DNA from: Chlorobiaceae bacterium
GTDB taxonomy: Bacteria; Bacteroidota; Chlorobiia; Chlorobiales; Chlorobiaceae
Direction of reading: 5' to 3'
Length of the DNA stretch: 40,582 bases
Assembly (NCBI GenBank): GCA_013334975.1
Contig: JAAXWL010000002.1
Coordinates: 44,383 to 84,964 of the forward strand
Shown here: positions 10,191 through 19,081 of the stretch, in pieces
Numbering within the stretch: position 1 is the first letter of the stretch
How the letters are laid out: every line of letters starts with the position of its first letter
Notes under the pieces: model-generated
The model's input: only the letters and a program-made list of their open reading frames with translations
Told to the model about the DNA's origin: nothing
Databases searched by the model: none
Translations under genes and position numbers: made by a program

Positions 10191-11051
10191 ATGGCATATT
10201 ATGGATATTACAAGCCCACTGCTCCAAAAAAAGTCGAGAGCGGCATCAAGGCGCAGTGCAAGCGTGGTGCATTCGCAAGACAGTGGTGGGGAAAGGAGTG
10301 GATTTCGAAGCTTGAGAGGTTCAACGATTCTGCCCGTCTCGCCCGTGGTCGATCGTATGCCCGCAAGGGGCAGGTTACCGGTCTCAATGTCACAAGCAAA
10401 GGTGTAGCTGCCAAAGTGCAGGGTTCACGGGTAAGGCCATATAACGTCTCCATCAGTCTCATCCCATACTCGAAGGAGGAGCTGGAGCGACTTGTCGGGG
10501 TTCTTGGCGATTACCCTCTCCTTGTGACGCAGATGCTTGCCGGAGAGATGCCGGAGGAGATAGACAACCTTTGCTCGAAAGCAGGGCTCTCTCTCTTTCC
10601 GAAATCGTTCAGTGATATGGATGCGTCATGCTCGTGCCCTGACTATGCCAATCCCTGCAAACATCTTGCTGCGGTGTTTTATCTGCTTGCAGAGGCCTTC
10701 GATCGTGACCCGTTTCTTCTGTTTACCCTGAGAGGCATCGAAAAGGATGCTCTGTTCAAAGCCCTGGGTGGAAATCCGGCCTCTGATCCTGAAATAGAGA
10801 CAGGAAAAAAGAAGAGGGTGGTCGAACCATTGCCTGTCGATCCGGATATTTTCTGGTCGTCGCCGGACGGAGCAACGCTTCCCCCATTGCATCATCAACA
10901 GGCTGGCGCTTCAGCCATTCTGGTCAGGAGACTTGGGCCGGTACCGTTCTGGAGATCCGACAGGAATTTTTCTTTCGAAATGGAGTTGATCTACAGGGGG
11001 GCGTCAGAGAGCGTGTTTGCCATGCGACAGCAAGTGAGTGGTACAGACTGA
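10191..11051 (+). CDS. SWIM zinc-finger domain protein
   Basis: MAYYGYYKPTAPKKVE...; SWIM motif CSCPDYANPCKHLAAVFYLLAE; starts 5 nt after the helicase stop, so probably co-transcribed. Confidence 0.88.
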   Translation: MAYYGYYKPTAPKKVESGIKAQCKRGAFARQWWGKEWISKLERFNDSARLARGRSYARKGQVTGLNVTSKGVAAKVQGSRVRPYNVSISLIPYSKEELERLVGVLGDYPLLVTQMLAGEMPEEIDNLCSKAGLSLFPKSFSDMDASCSCPDYANPCKHLAAVFYLLAEAFDRDPFLLFTLRGIEKDALFKALGGNPASDPEIETGKKKRVVEPLPVDPDIFWSSPDGATLPPLHHQQAGASAILVRRLGPVPFWRSDRNFSFEMELIYRGASESVFAMRQQVSGTD

Positions 11052-11248
11052 GTATAACGGGATGAAGAGGAGGTCGGTTGCGAGCCAGTGTGTGTTTGCC
11101 GAAACCGATTGCTCGACCTTTTATCTCCTTCCTGCCAGGTGTTCCGGAACTTCGGAATTCCGGAAATCTCATACAGCGACCAATGTGCCACAGTGGAGCC
11201 CAAAGGAACGGCTTGACCTGTTGTATCTGATAGTGAAAAATCGTGCTT

Positions 11249-11490
11249 ATACTGACGTATTATCTGAGCCATTGATTTATCCAAATCGAAATCGGTATCG
11301 GTATCGAAATCGATTTATTCTGTGAAAACAGAAAACCCTCTTCTCTCTTTATCTATTTATTTATCAAATGTTTACCATAATAGCCGGTTAGTTTCCTGGC
11401 ATCCTCAAAGTGGAATCCGATACCGATACCGATTTGGATACCGATTTCATTGATAAAAGAAATTCCGACTATTTTCCGTTGACGAGACAA
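11249..11490. repeat. Intergenic repeat element copy A (palindrome-containing), upstream of the eCIS cluster
   Basis: actgacgtat...gattgattt-like left part 'attgatttatccaaatcgaaatcggtatcggtatcgaaatcgatt...gtgaaaacagaaaacc' and right part 'agtggaatccgataccgataccgatttggat...gataaaagaaatt' match copy B at 38.6-38.8 kb in the same order. Confidence 0.8.
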
Positions 11491-11914
11491 TGGTTCAGTA
11501 ATAGGTTGGCCCTTGGTTATTTGTTTTGTGGCGCCTCATGTGTCATGTCAGGCATGAGAAAACAATCGCTGAAAGGACAGGGTTTATCGGCAGAATTCAG
11601 GAGAGATTTAAGGGGTATTTCGTATTATAAATTAGAGGACGTCAGCATCACTCCCGGGCATCAGAGGCCCTCTCCCCTGAGGAAGTATATCATTTGGTCA
11701 CGGGTGGCGGGGCCAGGTTTGTTGACAGGTATCATCCAAAGAACGAACGCACCAATGAGCTTGATGAAAAGAGGAGTTGCGTTTTTTCACTGTATCAACA
11801 GAAGGTTACCCGCCAAAAACCGACTACATTTTGTCTGCTCTGCTGGGGTACCTGACGTTTCGAGTTGACAACTCACAGGGCCATGCCCGATCACCTTTAA
11901 CGAACTTTGGAGAA

Positions 11915-12508
11915 ATGATTTATCAGGCATTGAAATTTCTGGCCGGTCAGCTCGGTGCTTATTTCAATCAGCAGGAAAAGCCTGGTGGTCTCAACGTCGT
12001 GCCGGCTCCGCTGCTCCAGAACGTCTCACGCCTCGATGAGGAGGAGTTGAAAAAGATGAACCATGTTCTGCTTACCCTCGTAAACCTTTCCGAGGAGGCT
12101 TCCATGAAGAATATTCCCGGCACCTATGTTGTGAACAACCTTGAGACCAGGTATGACAACCCCCCGGTCAATCTCAATCTCTATCTGCTCTTTTCGGTGT
12201 GTATGCCCAATTACGAGCATGCGCTCATCTACCTTTCGCATATCATCACCTTTTTTCAGGGGAAATATTCGTTTACCAGGCAAAATTCTGTGACGATGGT
12301 CGAGGGTCTTCCCGACGATTTCCACATCATTCTTGATCTCTATTCACTGACGTTCGAACAGTCGAACTACCTGTGGAGCACCCTTGGAGGCAAGCAGCAC
12401 CCATTCGTCTGTTACAAGGTGCGGCTGCTGCAGTTGAAGAGGGAGAGCACCCGGGAGACCAGAGGTGTTATCAGGCAGGTTACCATTGACGACCAGGTGG
12501 TCTCTTAA
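11915..12508 (+). CDS. Pvc16/Afp16-like cap (DUF4255 family) protein
   Basis: MIYQALKFLAGQLGAYFNQ...NLSEEASMKNIP...NPPVNLNLYLLFSVCMPNYEHALIYLSHIITFFQGKYSFT, typical of the DUF4255/Pvc16 N-terminal family; ATG preceded by ggaga. Confidence 0.82.
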   Translation: MIYQALKFLAGQLGAYFNQQEKPGGLNVVPAPLLQNVSRLDEEELKKMNHVLLTLVNLSEEASMKNIPGTYVVNNLETRYDNPPVNLNLYLLFSVCMPNYEHALIYLSHIITFFQGKYSFTRQNSVTMVEGLPDDFHIILDLYSLTFEQSNYLWSTLGGKQHPFVCYKVRLLQLKRESTRETRGVIRQVTIDDQVVS

Positions 12509-12538
12509 GGTTATTGCATTCCGAAACACATTCGGCTC

Positions 12539-13750
12539 ATGACTATGAACATTAATTATGCCATCCTGTTTGAAGCGAAGGTTCTTCACCACTTTTTCCT
12601 GGATAACGGGCAGGAGCATTTTGAGGCGATGAGTGACAAAGCGAAGGCTGCCATGATGCAGCACTACGATATCCGCGACATTTTCGTTATCGAGCCCGAC
12701 ATGGAGAGTCGGCGCAGCCTCGAACGCCATCGCTGTATTTTCAGGCTTAATCAGGATGGCTTTATCGTTGCCATGAAGGCTGAGCCATGCAATACCCAGG
12801 CTCAGCGCTCAAAACCGGTTCCTGCACTCGATGAGGAGCTTGTTCTTACCTTTCTGGTGCATCTGAAGGATCCATGTTTTATGAATTACACAGCACTGCC
12901 ACTCAACGGTAACGGCAGCCGCATGTATCTTTTCCAGAATCTGGTTACACCGTTTTACAGGCAGTACCCCTCGCTCTCTTCAGTTCCGCCACTCTACTCT
13001 GGCGACAAGGAGTACCTTCCTGGGGATATGGTCGTCGATGACCGGAGTGCTCCGGAATCGCTCTTTACGGCGGTTCAGAAGACCTCCGGTGATCCTCTGA
13101 AGGTCGAGGACTGGAAGGTGGAGAGAAGAGATGAGGGGTTGCCCATGTGCTATGCCAATATCAATGAACGCGTCCTGGTCTCCGGCGGAGTGCTGAATTA
13201 CCGGATGAAATCCCGTGGTGTTGAACCGGTGGTGTCGGTGACCACCATCTCTGGTCAGGTTGTGTCAGCGGGTATTATTATTCTGCCCGGCGAGTTCAGA
13301 GTTGTTCAGGCAGATCTTCGGGCCCTGCCCGATGGTCTTTATTCGATGAATATCGAAACCGGCGGGCACGTTGTGCTCGATAACTTCTTTTTTTACCTTC
13401 TGAAGCGCATCTCCCCTCCGTTTGGGATGATCAGGCTGACAGCCAGAAGCGACGAGCCGGCATACAATATGGTGGATCAGGAGGGTTGTCTCCTGAATCC
13501 GGTCTATGAGATACGCTTTCGCAACCGGTGGACGCATTGGCGCTATATCGGTGAGAATTTCGATGATTCGTCGGTGACAGAGGAGGCCCTTCCCTTGACG
13601 AGATTCGGTTTTATCGACAAGGTTTCCGTGCCCGGTAATTCAGGCAGTGCCATGCAGGATCTGCCCAATCCCTGTATTTCGATGCTCAAGGCTTCGGCCC
13701 TGATCAACGCTTCCGAGAAGAGGTTCTACTCAGAGATTCATATCCATTAA
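12539..13750 (+). CDS. Uncharacterised eCIS-associated protein (403 aa)
   Basis: Long + strand ORF in operon order between the Pvc16-like gene and the sheath genes; no confident family assignment by eye. Confidence 0.75.
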   Translation: MTMNINYAILFEAKVLHHFFLDNGQEHFEAMSDKAKAAMMQHYDIRDIFVIEPDMESRRSLERHRCIFRLNQDGFIVAMKAEPCNTQAQRSKPVPALDEELVLTFLVHLKDPCFMNYTALPLNGNGSRMYLFQNLVTPFYRQYPSLSSVPPLYSGDKEYLPGDMVVDDRSAPESLFTAVQKTSGDPLKVEDWKVERRDEGLPMCYANINERVLVSGGVLNYRMKSRGVEPVVSVTTISGQVVSAGIIILPGEFRVVQADLRALPDGLYSMNIETGGHVVLDNFFFYLLKRISPPFGMIRLTARSDEPAYNMVDQEGCLLNPVYEIRFRNRWTHWRYIGENFDDSSVTEEALPLTRFGFIDKVSVPGNSGSAMQDLPNPCISMLKASALINASEKRFYSEIHIH

Positions 13751-13769
13751 CTCCAACGAAACAAAGCTT

Positions 13770-15251
13770 ATGGCGACGACCTACAAAACCCCCGGAGTTT
13801 ACGTGGAAGAGATTTCCAAGCTGCCGCCTTCCGTTGCGCAGGTGGAAACCGCCATACCCGCTTTTATCGGGTATACGAAAAACGGCAGTTACCAGGGCAT
13901 GAGTCTGGTGTCGAGGCCGAAGCGTATCAGATCCCTTGCCGAGTTCATCGAGATCTTCGGCATGGCACAACCTGCCACGATCACAACCGGCATCGACAAG
14001 GGCATAAAGATAAAAAAGAAGGATGGGGTGTTCATGCTCGACGGAGAGCTGAGTGATCCTTTTCTGACGCTCACCTACCGTCTGTATTACAGTTTGCAGC
14101 TCTATTTCGGCAACGGCGGCGGCCCCTGCTATATCGTTTCCTGCGGAACCTGTAAGGGGGATGGCACGGTTTCCGATACCGGGATGGCCACAGCCCTTCA
14201 GTCGCTGAGGAAAGAGGACGAGCCGACCATGATTGTCTTTACCGACGCGGTCTCACTTACGGATGCCGACAAATATTATGCGCTTTACACCAGTGCTCTG
14301 GCTCAGAGCGCTGAGCTTATGGACCGGGTCGTGTTGGTCGATCTGCATCTTACTTCGATCAAAAAGGGGGAGGTGTCTTTTTCGGATGTGGAGCAGGGGT
14401 TCCGGAACAAGATCGGCATCAACAATCTGAGTTACGGGGCGGCCTATTATCCCTGGCTCCGGACCACGCTTGCTTACCATATCGACGAGTCGGCCATCTC
14501 CATACTGGCCGGTTCCGGAGTTGAAGTTTCCGATATTCCCGAAGGAATGGTGCTCAGGAAATATCCACCTGAAGGATCGACCAGGCTTGCGGTCAGCGAT
14601 GAATCAACCTCCCTTTACCATGCCCGCAACGCTCTTTACAGCATGATCAGAAAGGAGATTGACAAGTTTCAGGTGATTGCACCGCCATCTCCGGCCATAG
14701 CTGGAGTTTATGCGATGGTCGATGCAAACCGCGGCGTCTGGAAGGCGCCTGCAAACGTTTCGCTCAATTACGTGAAGGCGCCTGCTGTGAAGATTGACGA
14801 CGGGGAACAGCAGGACATGAACGTAACCGTAACTGGCAAATCGGTCAATGCGATTCGGGCCTTTACCGGTAAGGGCGTTCTCGTGTGGGGAGCCCGCACT
14901 CTGGCGGGCAACGACAATGAGTGGCGTTATATCAGCGTCAGGCGATTCTACAATATGGTTGAAGAGAGTGTCAGGAAAGCGACCGAGCCGTTCGTTTTCG
15001 AGCCCAATGACGCCAACACATGGATCAAGGTTCGGGCGATGATCGAAAATTTCCTGATTCTGCAATGGCGGCAGGGCGCTTTGCAGGGAGCCAAGCCTGA
15101 AGAGGCCTTTTTTGTCCATGTCGGGCTCGGCGAAACCATGACAGCATTCGATATACTCGAAGGTCGGATGATTGTTGAAATCGGTATGGCTGCTGTACGT
15201 CCGGCCGAGTTTATCATTCTCCGCTTCAGCCACAAAATGGCCGTTTCCTGA
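13770..15251 (+). CDS. Contractile sheath protein (phage tail sheath family), paralog 1
   Basis: MATTYKTPGVYVEEISKLPPSVAQVETAIPAFIGYT N-terminus and C-terminal VWGARTLAGNDNEWRYISVRRF...EPFVFEPNDANTWIKVRAMIENFL...RPAEFIILRFSHKM. Confidence 0.97.
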   Translation: MATTYKTPGVYVEEISKLPPSVAQVETAIPAFIGYTKNGSYQGMSLVSRPKRIRSLAEFIEIFGMAQPATITTGIDKGIKIKKKDGVFMLDGELSDPFLTLTYRLYYSLQLYFGNGGGPCYIVSCGTCKGDGTVSDTGMATALQSLRKEDEPTMIVFTDAVSLTDADKYYALYTSALAQSAELMDRVVLVDLHLTSIKKGEVSFSDVEQGFRNKIGINNLSYGAAYYPWLRTTLAYHIDESAISILAGSGVEVSDIPEGMVLRKYPPEGSTRLAVSDESTSLYHARNALYSMIRKEIDKFQVIAPPSPAIAGVYAMVDANRGVWKAPANVSLNYVKAPAVKIDDGEQQDMNVTVTGKSVNAIRAFTGKGVLVWGARTLAGNDNEWRYISVRRFYNMVEESVRKATEPFVFEPNDANTWIKVRAMIENFLILQWRQGALQGAKPEEAFFVHVGLGETMTAFDILEGRMIVEIGMAAVRPAEFIILRFSHKMAVS

Positions 15252-15274
15252 CACTAACTTTTAACCAAAGAATC

Positions 15275-17266
15275 ATGGTTTACAAGACTCCAGGTGTTTA
15301 TGTCAGGGAAGTGTCGCTCTTCCCGCCTTCCGTAGCCCAGGTGGAAACCGCCATTCCGGCATTTGCCGGTTATACGCAAAAAGCTGTCGATCCGAGCGGC
15401 AGAAGCCTCTCCTGCGTACCGGCAAGAGTTGGATCTCTGGTCGAGTTTCAGTCGCTCTTCGGCGGTGCATACCTGCCCGAGAGCTACCGTATCGTCATTG
15501 ACGGCAATGCAGCGGAATCGACCACTCCCGACAAACGGTTCAGGCTGTTCGACGCCCTGCGCCAGTTTTACGACAATGGTGGCGGATATTGCCATATCGT
15601 CAGTGTCGGTTCCTTTGACGATACGATCACTTTCGATGCCCTCAAAAAAGGGTTTGACCTGATTGCAAAAGTAGACGAGCCTACGCTGCTCCTCTGTCCC
15701 GACGCCGTGGAGCTGAAAGATGCCGATGATGAACCCGATATCGACAGTTTCGCCACCTTGCAGAAAGAGATGCTCAATCAGTGCGGCGATCTTCAGGATC
15801 GCTTTTCGATTCTCGATGTTCTTGAAGGAGACCTGGCCGAAGATGTCACCAACAAACCGCTTTCAGGTTTCAGGGACACTATCGGCATCAACAACCTCAG
15901 CTATGGGGCTGCCTATTATCCCTGGATCGTCACCAGTTATGGATACGATTTGAGCTTCAGGCAACTGCAACTCTTTGACAAAGAAGAGCCAGATACCGAG
16001 ATTGACAGTTTCGATTCTCTGTCAGGCAACGATACCGACAAAAAGCTTGTGACATCGGTCACGGAGGCCATCGCCGATACGGATGCCTTGCTTGCCATTG
16101 GCGATGCTTCCCTGAAAGTGGATGAGCTTCGCAGCAAGGGTTCAGGACTGCTGAAGGAGCAGTTATCCAAATATCATGAGGCGATAGCCGTCGCGGCTGA
16201 TCCGGCCTCCTCCATGACTTCCTGGCTGAATCTGCTGGGCGGAGTGGCTGTTGCGTTTGGTAATGCAGAAAGCAAGGCTGCCGGTGCGGAATTTGTCAAG
16301 GTGATCAAATCCATCAAGGACGATGACAAACTTCTTGAAGCCTTGGCGTTTCTTGTCGCGGTGGAAAAGAATCCGAAAACCGTTGCAAATACCGAATCAC
16401 GTGACGCGGTGAAGGTCAAGGAGTTGTACATGCCTCTCGATACCGGGTGGTTCGGCACCGACAAATTTGAAGCTGTTGTTGCCGACGGGAGCAATTTTGA
16501 GAAATCGACCAAAGGCTGTCATGAGATCATCAAGACATTGAGCCCGTCGGTCATTACGATCCTCAATGCCTGGCAGCGTCTTCTGGATGCGCTCCTGCAT
16601 TTCGAAAAGCTTGCTGAATCTGCTGTATTTTCCGCGCATCCCTTTTTCCTTGGAGTGCATGAGAAGATCATCGCCCGGATGCGTACCGTACCTCCGTCGG
16701 GGACGATCGCCGGAATATGCGCCTCCGTTGACCGTACCCGGGGAGTGTGGAAATCGCCGGCAAATGTGAGTCTCAATGCCGTCATCGGCCCTGCTGTCAG
16801 AATGGACAACCGGGAGCAGGAGGAGATGAATGTTCATACAACGGGAAAATCGATTAACGCCATCAGGGCCTTTACCGGCAGGGGAACCCTGGTCTGGGGC
16901 TCGAGAACCCTGGCAGGAAACGACCAGGAGTGGCGCTATGTTCCGGTGCGCAGGTTTTTCATCATGGTTGAGGAGAGTACGAAAAAAGCGACTGAGCCCT
17001 TTGTTTTCGAACCGAACGATGCCAATACCTGGGTCAAGGTCAGGACCATGATCGAGAACTTCCTGACCCTGCAATGGCGTGCCGGTGCTTTGCAGGGCTC
17101 AAAGCCCGATGAAGCATTTTATGTCCGGGTTGGTCTGAACGAGACCATGACGGCGCAGGATGTACTGGAGGGTTTCATGATCGTCGAAATCGGCTTGGCC
17201 GCAGTCAGGCCTGCCGAGTTCATCGTGCTGCGCTTCAGTCACCAAATGCAGGCTTCCGGTGGATGA
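15275..17266 (+). CDS. Contractile sheath protein, paralog 2, with extra inserted domain
   Basis: MVYKTPGVYVREVSLFPPSVAQVETAIPAFAGYT and VWGSRTLAGNDQEWRYVPVRRFFIMVEESTKKATEPFVFEPNDANTWVKVRTMIENFL; about 175 aa longer than paralog 1 because of a mid-protein insertion. Confidence 0.97.
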   Translation: MVYKTPGVYVREVSLFPPSVAQVETAIPAFAGYTQKAVDPSGRSLSCVPARVGSLVEFQSLFGGAYLPESYRIVIDGNAAESTTPDKRFRLFDALRQFYDNGGGYCHIVSVGSFDDTITFDALKKGFDLIAKVDEPTLLLCPDAVELKDADDEPDIDSFATLQKEMLNQCGDLQDRFSILDVLEGDLAEDVTNKPLSGFRDTIGINNLSYGAAYYPWIVTSYGYDLSFRQLQLFDKEEPDTEIDSFDSLSGNDTDKKLVTSVTEAIADTDALLAIGDASLKVDELRSKGSGLLKEQLSKYHEAIAVAADPASSMTSWLNLLGGVAVAFGNAESKAAGAEFVKVIKSIKDDDKLLEALAFLVAVEKNPKTVANTESRDAVKVKELYMPLDTGWFGTDKFEAVVADGSNFEKSTKGCHEIIKTLSPSVITILNAWQRLLDALLHFEKLAESAVFSAHPFFLGVHEKIIARMRTVPPSGTIAGICASVDRTRGVWKSPANVSLNAVIGPAVRMDNREQEEMNVHTTGKSINAIRAFTGRGTLVWGSRTLAGNDQEWRYVPVRRFFIMVEESTKKATEPFVFEPNDANTWVKVRTMIENFLTLQWRAGALQGSKPDEAFYVRVGLNETMTAQDVLEGFMIVEIGLAAVRPAEFIVLRFSHQMQASGG

Positions 17267-17331
17267 GCCAGACCAGGTTCCATTGAAATGAGCGAAATAT
17301 AAACAGGCGATAACCCAAACAACTGATCACC

Positions 17332-17763
17332 ATGGCCAACTATCCGATTCCGAAATTCCATTTCCAGGTTCAGTGGGGCGGAACCCGCATCGGTTTTTCC
17401 GAAGTGACGGGCCTGACCCTGGAGCATGAAGTGATAGAGTACCGTGAGGGCAGCAGCCCGGAGTACAACAAAATCAAGATGCCCGGACTGCACAAATATG
17501 GCAATATCACCCTCAAACGAGGCATTTTTGCCAGCGACAACGAATATTTCAACTGGCTGAACACCGTCAAGCTGAACACCATAGAGCGGCGAGACCTCAT
17601 TATCAGCCTGCTCAATGAAAATCACGAGCCTGTGGTCTCCTACAAGGTCAAACAGGCCTGGCCGGTGAAGATCCAGGCGCCGGACCTGAAGAGCGATGCC
17701 AACGAGGTGGCGATCGAAAGCATTGAGCTTGCTCATGAAGGACTGGTGATCCAGAACGGATAG
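17332..17763 (+). CDS. Tube protein (T4 gp19 / Afp1-Afp5-like), paralog 1
   Basis: MANYPIPKFHFQVQWGGTRIGFSEVTGLTLEHEVIEYREGSSPEYNKIKMPGLHKYGNITLKRGIF, characteristic of the eCIS tube protein. Confidence 0.95.
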   Translation: MANYPIPKFHFQVQWGGTRIGFSEVTGLTLEHEVIEYREGSSPEYNKIKMPGLHKYGNITLKRGIFASDNEYFNWLNTVKLNTIERRDLIISLLNENHEPVVSYKVKQAWPVKIQAPDLKSDANEVAIESIELAHEGLVIQNG

Positions 17764-17770
17764 GTTGACG

Positions 17771-18223
17771 ATGACCGGACAGGAGAAATACTATCCTCCG
17801 GCAGGATTCCATTTTCGGGTGGTTTTCAGCGGAATAGGCAAGAGCGATATCGATAGCCGGTTTCAGTCGGTTTCCGGCCTGAACGTTGAGCTGGAGACGG
17901 AGTCGAGGAAAGAGGGCGGAGAGAACCGGTACGAGCATGTTCTGCCGGTTCGTGCCAAATATCCCGTTCTGGTTCTGAAGCGCGGACTGGTCAGCGATTC
18001 GGGTCTGCTCACCGAGTGGTGTGCCAATGCCTTCCAGTCGCTGGTCGTCAGGCCGGTCGATCTGACCGTCACGCTGCTTAACGAAAACCATGAGCCGCTG
18101 ATGACCTGGAGTGTCAGGCACGCATGGCCTCGGAAATGGAGTCACAGCGATCTGAACGCCGAGCAAAGCGCTCTGGCGATTGAGACATTTGAATTGCAAT
18201 ACCACTATTTCACCCTGTTGTGA
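17771..18223 (+). CDS. Tube protein, paralog 2 (Afp5-like tube initiator candidate)
   Basis: MTGQEKYYPPAGFHFRVVFSGIGKSDIDSRFQSVSGLNVELETESRKEGGENRYEHVLPVRAKYPVLVLKRGL; same fold signature as 17332-17763. Confidence 0.92.
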   Translation: MTGQEKYYPPAGFHFRVVFSGIGKSDIDSRFQSVSGLNVELETESRKEGGENRYEHVLPVRAKYPVLVLKRGLVSDSGLLTEWCANAFQSLVVRPVDLTVTLLNENHEPLMTWSVRHAWPRKWSHSDLNAEQSALAIETFELQYHYFTLL

Positions 18224-18230
18224 GGAAATC

Positions 18231-18404
18231 ATGCCAATAGAGATACGAGAACTCAACATACGGGTGAGCGTCGGCCAGAACCAGCCGGAAGAGGAGCAGC
18301 AGCAGGGCAATGTGGGCTCGTCAGCTTTGCCCGACAAGGATGAGCTCATCGCCGAATGTGTCGAACAGGTGATGGAACTGATCAAACTGCAACGAGAGCG
18401 CTGA
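18231..18404 (+). CDS. Small eCIS-associated protein (DUF5908-like)
   Basis: MPIEIRELNIRVSVGQ...DELIAECVEQVMELIKLQRER, 57 aa; conserved position between tube and LysM genes; stop overlaps the next start (TGATG). Confidence 0.75.
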   Translation: MPIEIRELNIRVSVGQNQPEEEQQQGNVGSSALPDKDELIAECVEQVMELIKLQRER

Positions 18405-19075
18405 TGTCGAACAACGTTTCCAAGATGAAGATCTATTCCTATCCCGATGCTGGCAGGAAAACCGCTGATGAGAGCATGGAGGTGCTGGTCAATCCGGAGA
18501 GCTACTCCCAGAAGATCAGCGTCAGGTTTTCCGAGAAACAGGCGCAGGGAACCACGGCCAAACTGCCCAAGTTCAGCAGGCTGGAGCCCCAGACGCTTGA
18601 TTTCGAGCTGCTGTTCGACAGCACGGGGGTGATCAACGGCATCAGGGACGATACCAATGGTGTTGAGGCGGAGCTTCAGAAGTTCAAGAAACTGGTACTT
18701 GAATACAAGGGCGATACGCACCGCCCGAGATTTCTGAGCATCTATTGGGGAACCCTCAAATTCGACTGCTGCCTGGAAACTCTCGATATTACCTACAAGC
18801 TGTTCCGCTCTGACGGTCTGCCCCTCAGGGCCCTGGCCAAAGCTGGTTTCATCGGCTCTATGGACGACACCAAACGGGTGGCAAAGGAGGATTCGAGTTC
18901 ACCTGATCTGACGCATATCCGGACGGTTATGGAGGGGGATACCCTGCCGCTCATGTGTTACCGTATCTATGGTGATTCGAACTATTACCTCGAAGTGGCC
19001 AGAGCCAACGGGCTGAACAGTTTCCGGGATCTGAAAACCGGTTCGAAGATTGTGTTTCCGCCGATCGCCAAATGA
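18404..19075 (+). CDS. LysM-domain tube/baseplate adaptor (Afp7-like)
   Basis: N-terminal NPESYSQKISVRFSEKQAQGTTAKLPKFSRLEPQTLDFELLFDSTG and C-terminal LysM-like VMEGDTLPLMCYRIYGDSNYYLEVARANGLNSFRDLKTGSKIVFPP. Confidence 0.9.
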   Translation: MSNNVSKMKIYSYPDAGRKTADESMEVLVNPESYSQKISVRFSEKQAQGTTAKLPKFSRLEPQTLDFELLFDSTGVINGIRDDTNGVEAELQKFKKLVLEYKGDTHRPRFLSIYWGTLKFDCCLETLDITYKLFRSDGLPLRALAKAGFIGSMDDTKRVAKEDSSSPDLTHIRTVMEGDTLPLMCYRIYGDSNYYLEVARANGLNSFRDLKTGSKIVFPPIAK

Positions 19076-19081
19076 GGTGCC

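Noticed and set aside
11410-11868. 152-aa ORF MESDTDTDLDTDF... upstream of the eCIS
   Set aside because: Its N-terminus is translated from the palindromic repeat (gataccgatacc gives DTDTD) and the remainder has no recognisable features; more likely intergenic/regulatory sequence.
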